From Chondrus crispus (Eukaryota; Rhodophyta; Florideophyceae; Gigartinales; Gigartinaceae), in assembly GCF_000350225.1 (NCBI RefSeq), contig NW_005179004.1, positions 509,224 to 573,223 on the forward strand: a DNA stretch of 64,000 nt, in the 5' to 3' direction. The notes beneath the pieces were generated by a model. It was not told where the DNA came from. It did no database searches and was given only the letters and a program-made list of their open reading frames with translations. Both the position numbers and the translations under genes were made by a program. Positions 62,138 to 64,000 of this stretch are shown in pieces (position 1 is the stretch's first letter; the number at the start of each line of letters is the position of its first letter).

Positions 62138-64000
62138 TCATCTCCCTTTCCGAAATCCGTGCAGTTTTTTCCCTCGTCCGCCGTCCAGAAGATCATCCCT
62201 TAGCATCTCTGTATCGATAAAGTACGTCTTGTGCCGCGTCTGTTTCCCGAATTTCACCTCCTTTTCAACAGCCGGTATGTGCCGCTGAATAAAATCAACC
62301 CCTTCGACCACTTTGTTGCGAAACAAGGCGGGATCGTCCCGACGGTGGCGGGAAAATCTGCTCCGGTGCACCTCGTCGCAGCTCATCAACAACCCACTCC
62401 ACAAAAGCGAGCAAGAAGACATGCTCGGTACCTTTGTAGAATACGCAGTGCTAAAAAAACTGTTGGACCCAACCGAAATAAACCAACAAATTCGGTTGCC
62501 GTTCTTCAGCAGTTGCCTCTCCAGTGCAATGCGCATACTCCCCGGCTACGTAGTAGTTGTTCCTGCGTGCCTCCCTAGCAAACCTACTCGCTGAGCCAAT
62601 GTGTACAACCCGATCCTCATCCAAGAACTGCGACTTAAATTCCATCCGGTCCCATCACTTGATGCTCTCGTATGACTTGATAAGATCCTGAGCGGCGGAA
62701 AGTCCAATACCAAGTCGTTCGTTGTAAAAATCCGAAAGTAACTGGGTCATTTTCACACCAAACTCGTCCGTACATTTTTGGACAGACGACGGACGACACG
62801 TACGACACAGTACAATTTTGCTAAATTCAGGTAGACTGGAAGCTATGCAAAGGCTCTCCCTCGGAAGTCTGGGAACTTCGTCTCTTCCAATCCGCATTTT
62901 TATCTTGTAGCTGATGTAGGACTGCTGGAATTTCTAGTGCTCTTAGACGGACTCTGTTGCTTTGTTTCGTGCATTCAGACCATGCACAGTCTCTCCAATG
63001 AATCTTTCCATTGCGAACTGTGACACATTCAATGGGGGCCGCAGTTTCGAACAGAATCGGCAAGATGCAGAATGTAATGAAGAGTCATCTTGCAGACGTT
63101 TAGTTGCTCTGGTAACCCTTCGTAGAATGTATCCTCGTAGAACTTGTAGAAAATTTGAGCCGTCTTTGAAAGACGGTTCACATCGCTGTTAGTTAACGAC
63201 GGCCACCCGCACATGTCAACTATCTGCACGAACAAGTGCCAACCCTCCATGATGTGCTGAGGTAGCTCCCTATCAAACACTACTATTGAGGACTCGTGGA
63301 CAAAAAAATTCCATTCGTCTGCTTTGAAGAGCCCTCGCTGATTCAGGGGCCGCGGGTTTCTTGAATGCGAAAAAACCCCGGTCCCAAACGAACTCAAAGC
63401 TTTGTTAATGGCCTTCTCTTGGCAGCGGCTTATATATTCTCTTTGAAACAAAAGGTTCACAAAGTCGGTACACACGTTGATGAGCAACAAATGCATATAG
63501 TCCAAGGAAACACTCCGATACGGAATCAAGGTCGAGCGATGAAAAAGGGCAGATCTTCCAATGATACCACAGTCTTTGCACTTTTCTTCTCTGGACTTAA
63601 CAGCACCTCTTTGTTTTGATTGTCTCAAGTCTACAATTTCCGCAATTGCCTTTTCCGTTTCCACGACTATGCGCATTTTTGGTGCACCGACATCAAAGTA
63701 AGTCTCTTTCTCCCGTCTTCGGAGAACGTGAAGCTCGGAAAGTAAGGGTGTGTCCTTCGAACTGCATGAACTAAACAGTACATGCATCCTCGCAGACATT
63801 GTAGCCTTTGAGCCTACACAGCTTTGCAAGAGCTGCAAGGTCACCTTCAAGCAAAAGCATGTGGCATTTCACAGTTACTTCGCGACCGTCCCAAAGAGTG
63901 CAATCCATACCTCTGGAAAGATCCTCCATCTCATCCAAGAACGGAGTCAGAAACGAGAGAACATCTTTCGGCTGGTTTGGGGCGGGTATGCATACAATCG
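62138..64000 (-). pseudogene. CACTA/Plavaka-type transposase, runs off the edge
   Basis: Minus strand, entering from beyond 64000. Bases 64000-63830 read PAPNQPKDVLSFLTPFLDEM and HMLLLEGDLAALAKL, the conserved GP-x-QPKD and GD-x-A motifs of Tnp2-like transposases. After a shift, 63850-63029 gives PYRSVSLDYMHLLLINVCTDFV (the D-x-MH-x-x-x-N catalytic-region motif), LFKADEWNFFVHESS, and YKFYEDTFYEGLPEQLNVCKMTLHYILHLAD, the C-terminal alpha-helical region. 62645-62451 reads an YFGWVQQFF motif that fits the yyGxvQ segment near the end of such proteins. At least three frame breaks. Related elements are abundant in fungi and occur in algae. Confidence 0.65.

Noticed and set aside
61762..62288. Pro/Ser-rich plus-strand frames
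   Set aside because: Low-complexity pyrimidine tract; no domain and several overlapping frames open alike.

Overview
This is eukaryotic nuclear DNA of about 50% GC in which most of the recognisable coding sequence belongs to transposable elements. I see no rRNA, no canonical intact tRNA and no CRISPR. The few non-transposon genes are short, appear intronless, encode secreted proteins and have TTTAA(A/G) or TATAAA boxes 110-140 bp upstream of the start codon. A transposon-rich genome with compact intron-poor genes would suit a red alga of the Chondrus type. That assignment is inference; another alga or an oomycete is not excluded.

Layout, left to right. 1-3885 is the decayed body of a Ty1/copia element (gag, protease, integrase, RT, RNase H) running off the left edge. 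4984-5116 holds two nested inverted repeats. 5816-6172 encodes a small secreted Cys-containing protein interrupted by one TAG. 6307-7049 is an integrase/chromodomain remnant cut by the next element. 7050-21575 is a complete LTR-to-LTR Ty3/gypsy chromovirus on the minus strand ('Gypsy-1'): 1045-bp LTRs, gag, protease, RT, RNase H, integrase and chromodomain, plus 5.5 kb between pol and the 3' LTR that carries a long ORF pair on the opposite strand. 21704-22343 is a copia gag fragment. 22800-24480 is GC-rich, hairpin-rich repeat DNA ending in a fragment that looks like the 3' end of a non-LTR retrotransposon.

25638-29323 holds the best host genes, a head-to-head pair of secreted paralogues that resemble aerolysin/ETX-MTX2 beta-pore-forming proteins. 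30956-33311 (minus) is a JmjC-domain pseudogene with several in-frame stops. 34281-38993 is a structurally complete copia element ('Copia-A') with a GGGAC target duplication, lying just upstream of a frameshifted membrane-protein gene resembling the TDT/SLAC1 anion-transporter family (39135-39931). 41497-41868 (minus) encodes a secreted protein with six cysteines and a Tyr/Lys/Gly/Pro-rich tail.

44102-45439 contains two pogo/Tigger-like elements side by side, the second encoding a DNA-binding domain. 48136-48758 is a MITE whose ends match a 2.8-kb piggyBac element at 49585-52352. 52898-54953 (minus) is a decayed relative of Copia-A. 55835-60200 (minus) is a second decayed chromovirus related to Gypsy-1. 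62138-64000 (minus) is a CACTA/Plavaka-type transposase pseudogene that leaves the right edge.

The most unusual features are the antisense ORF pair inside Gypsy-1, the contrast between its nearly identical LTRs and its disabled pol, the divergent pore-former-like pair, the Tyr/Lys-rich secreted protein, and the twin pogo and piggyBac/MITE sets. All similarities were recognised by eye from motifs; no database search was made.
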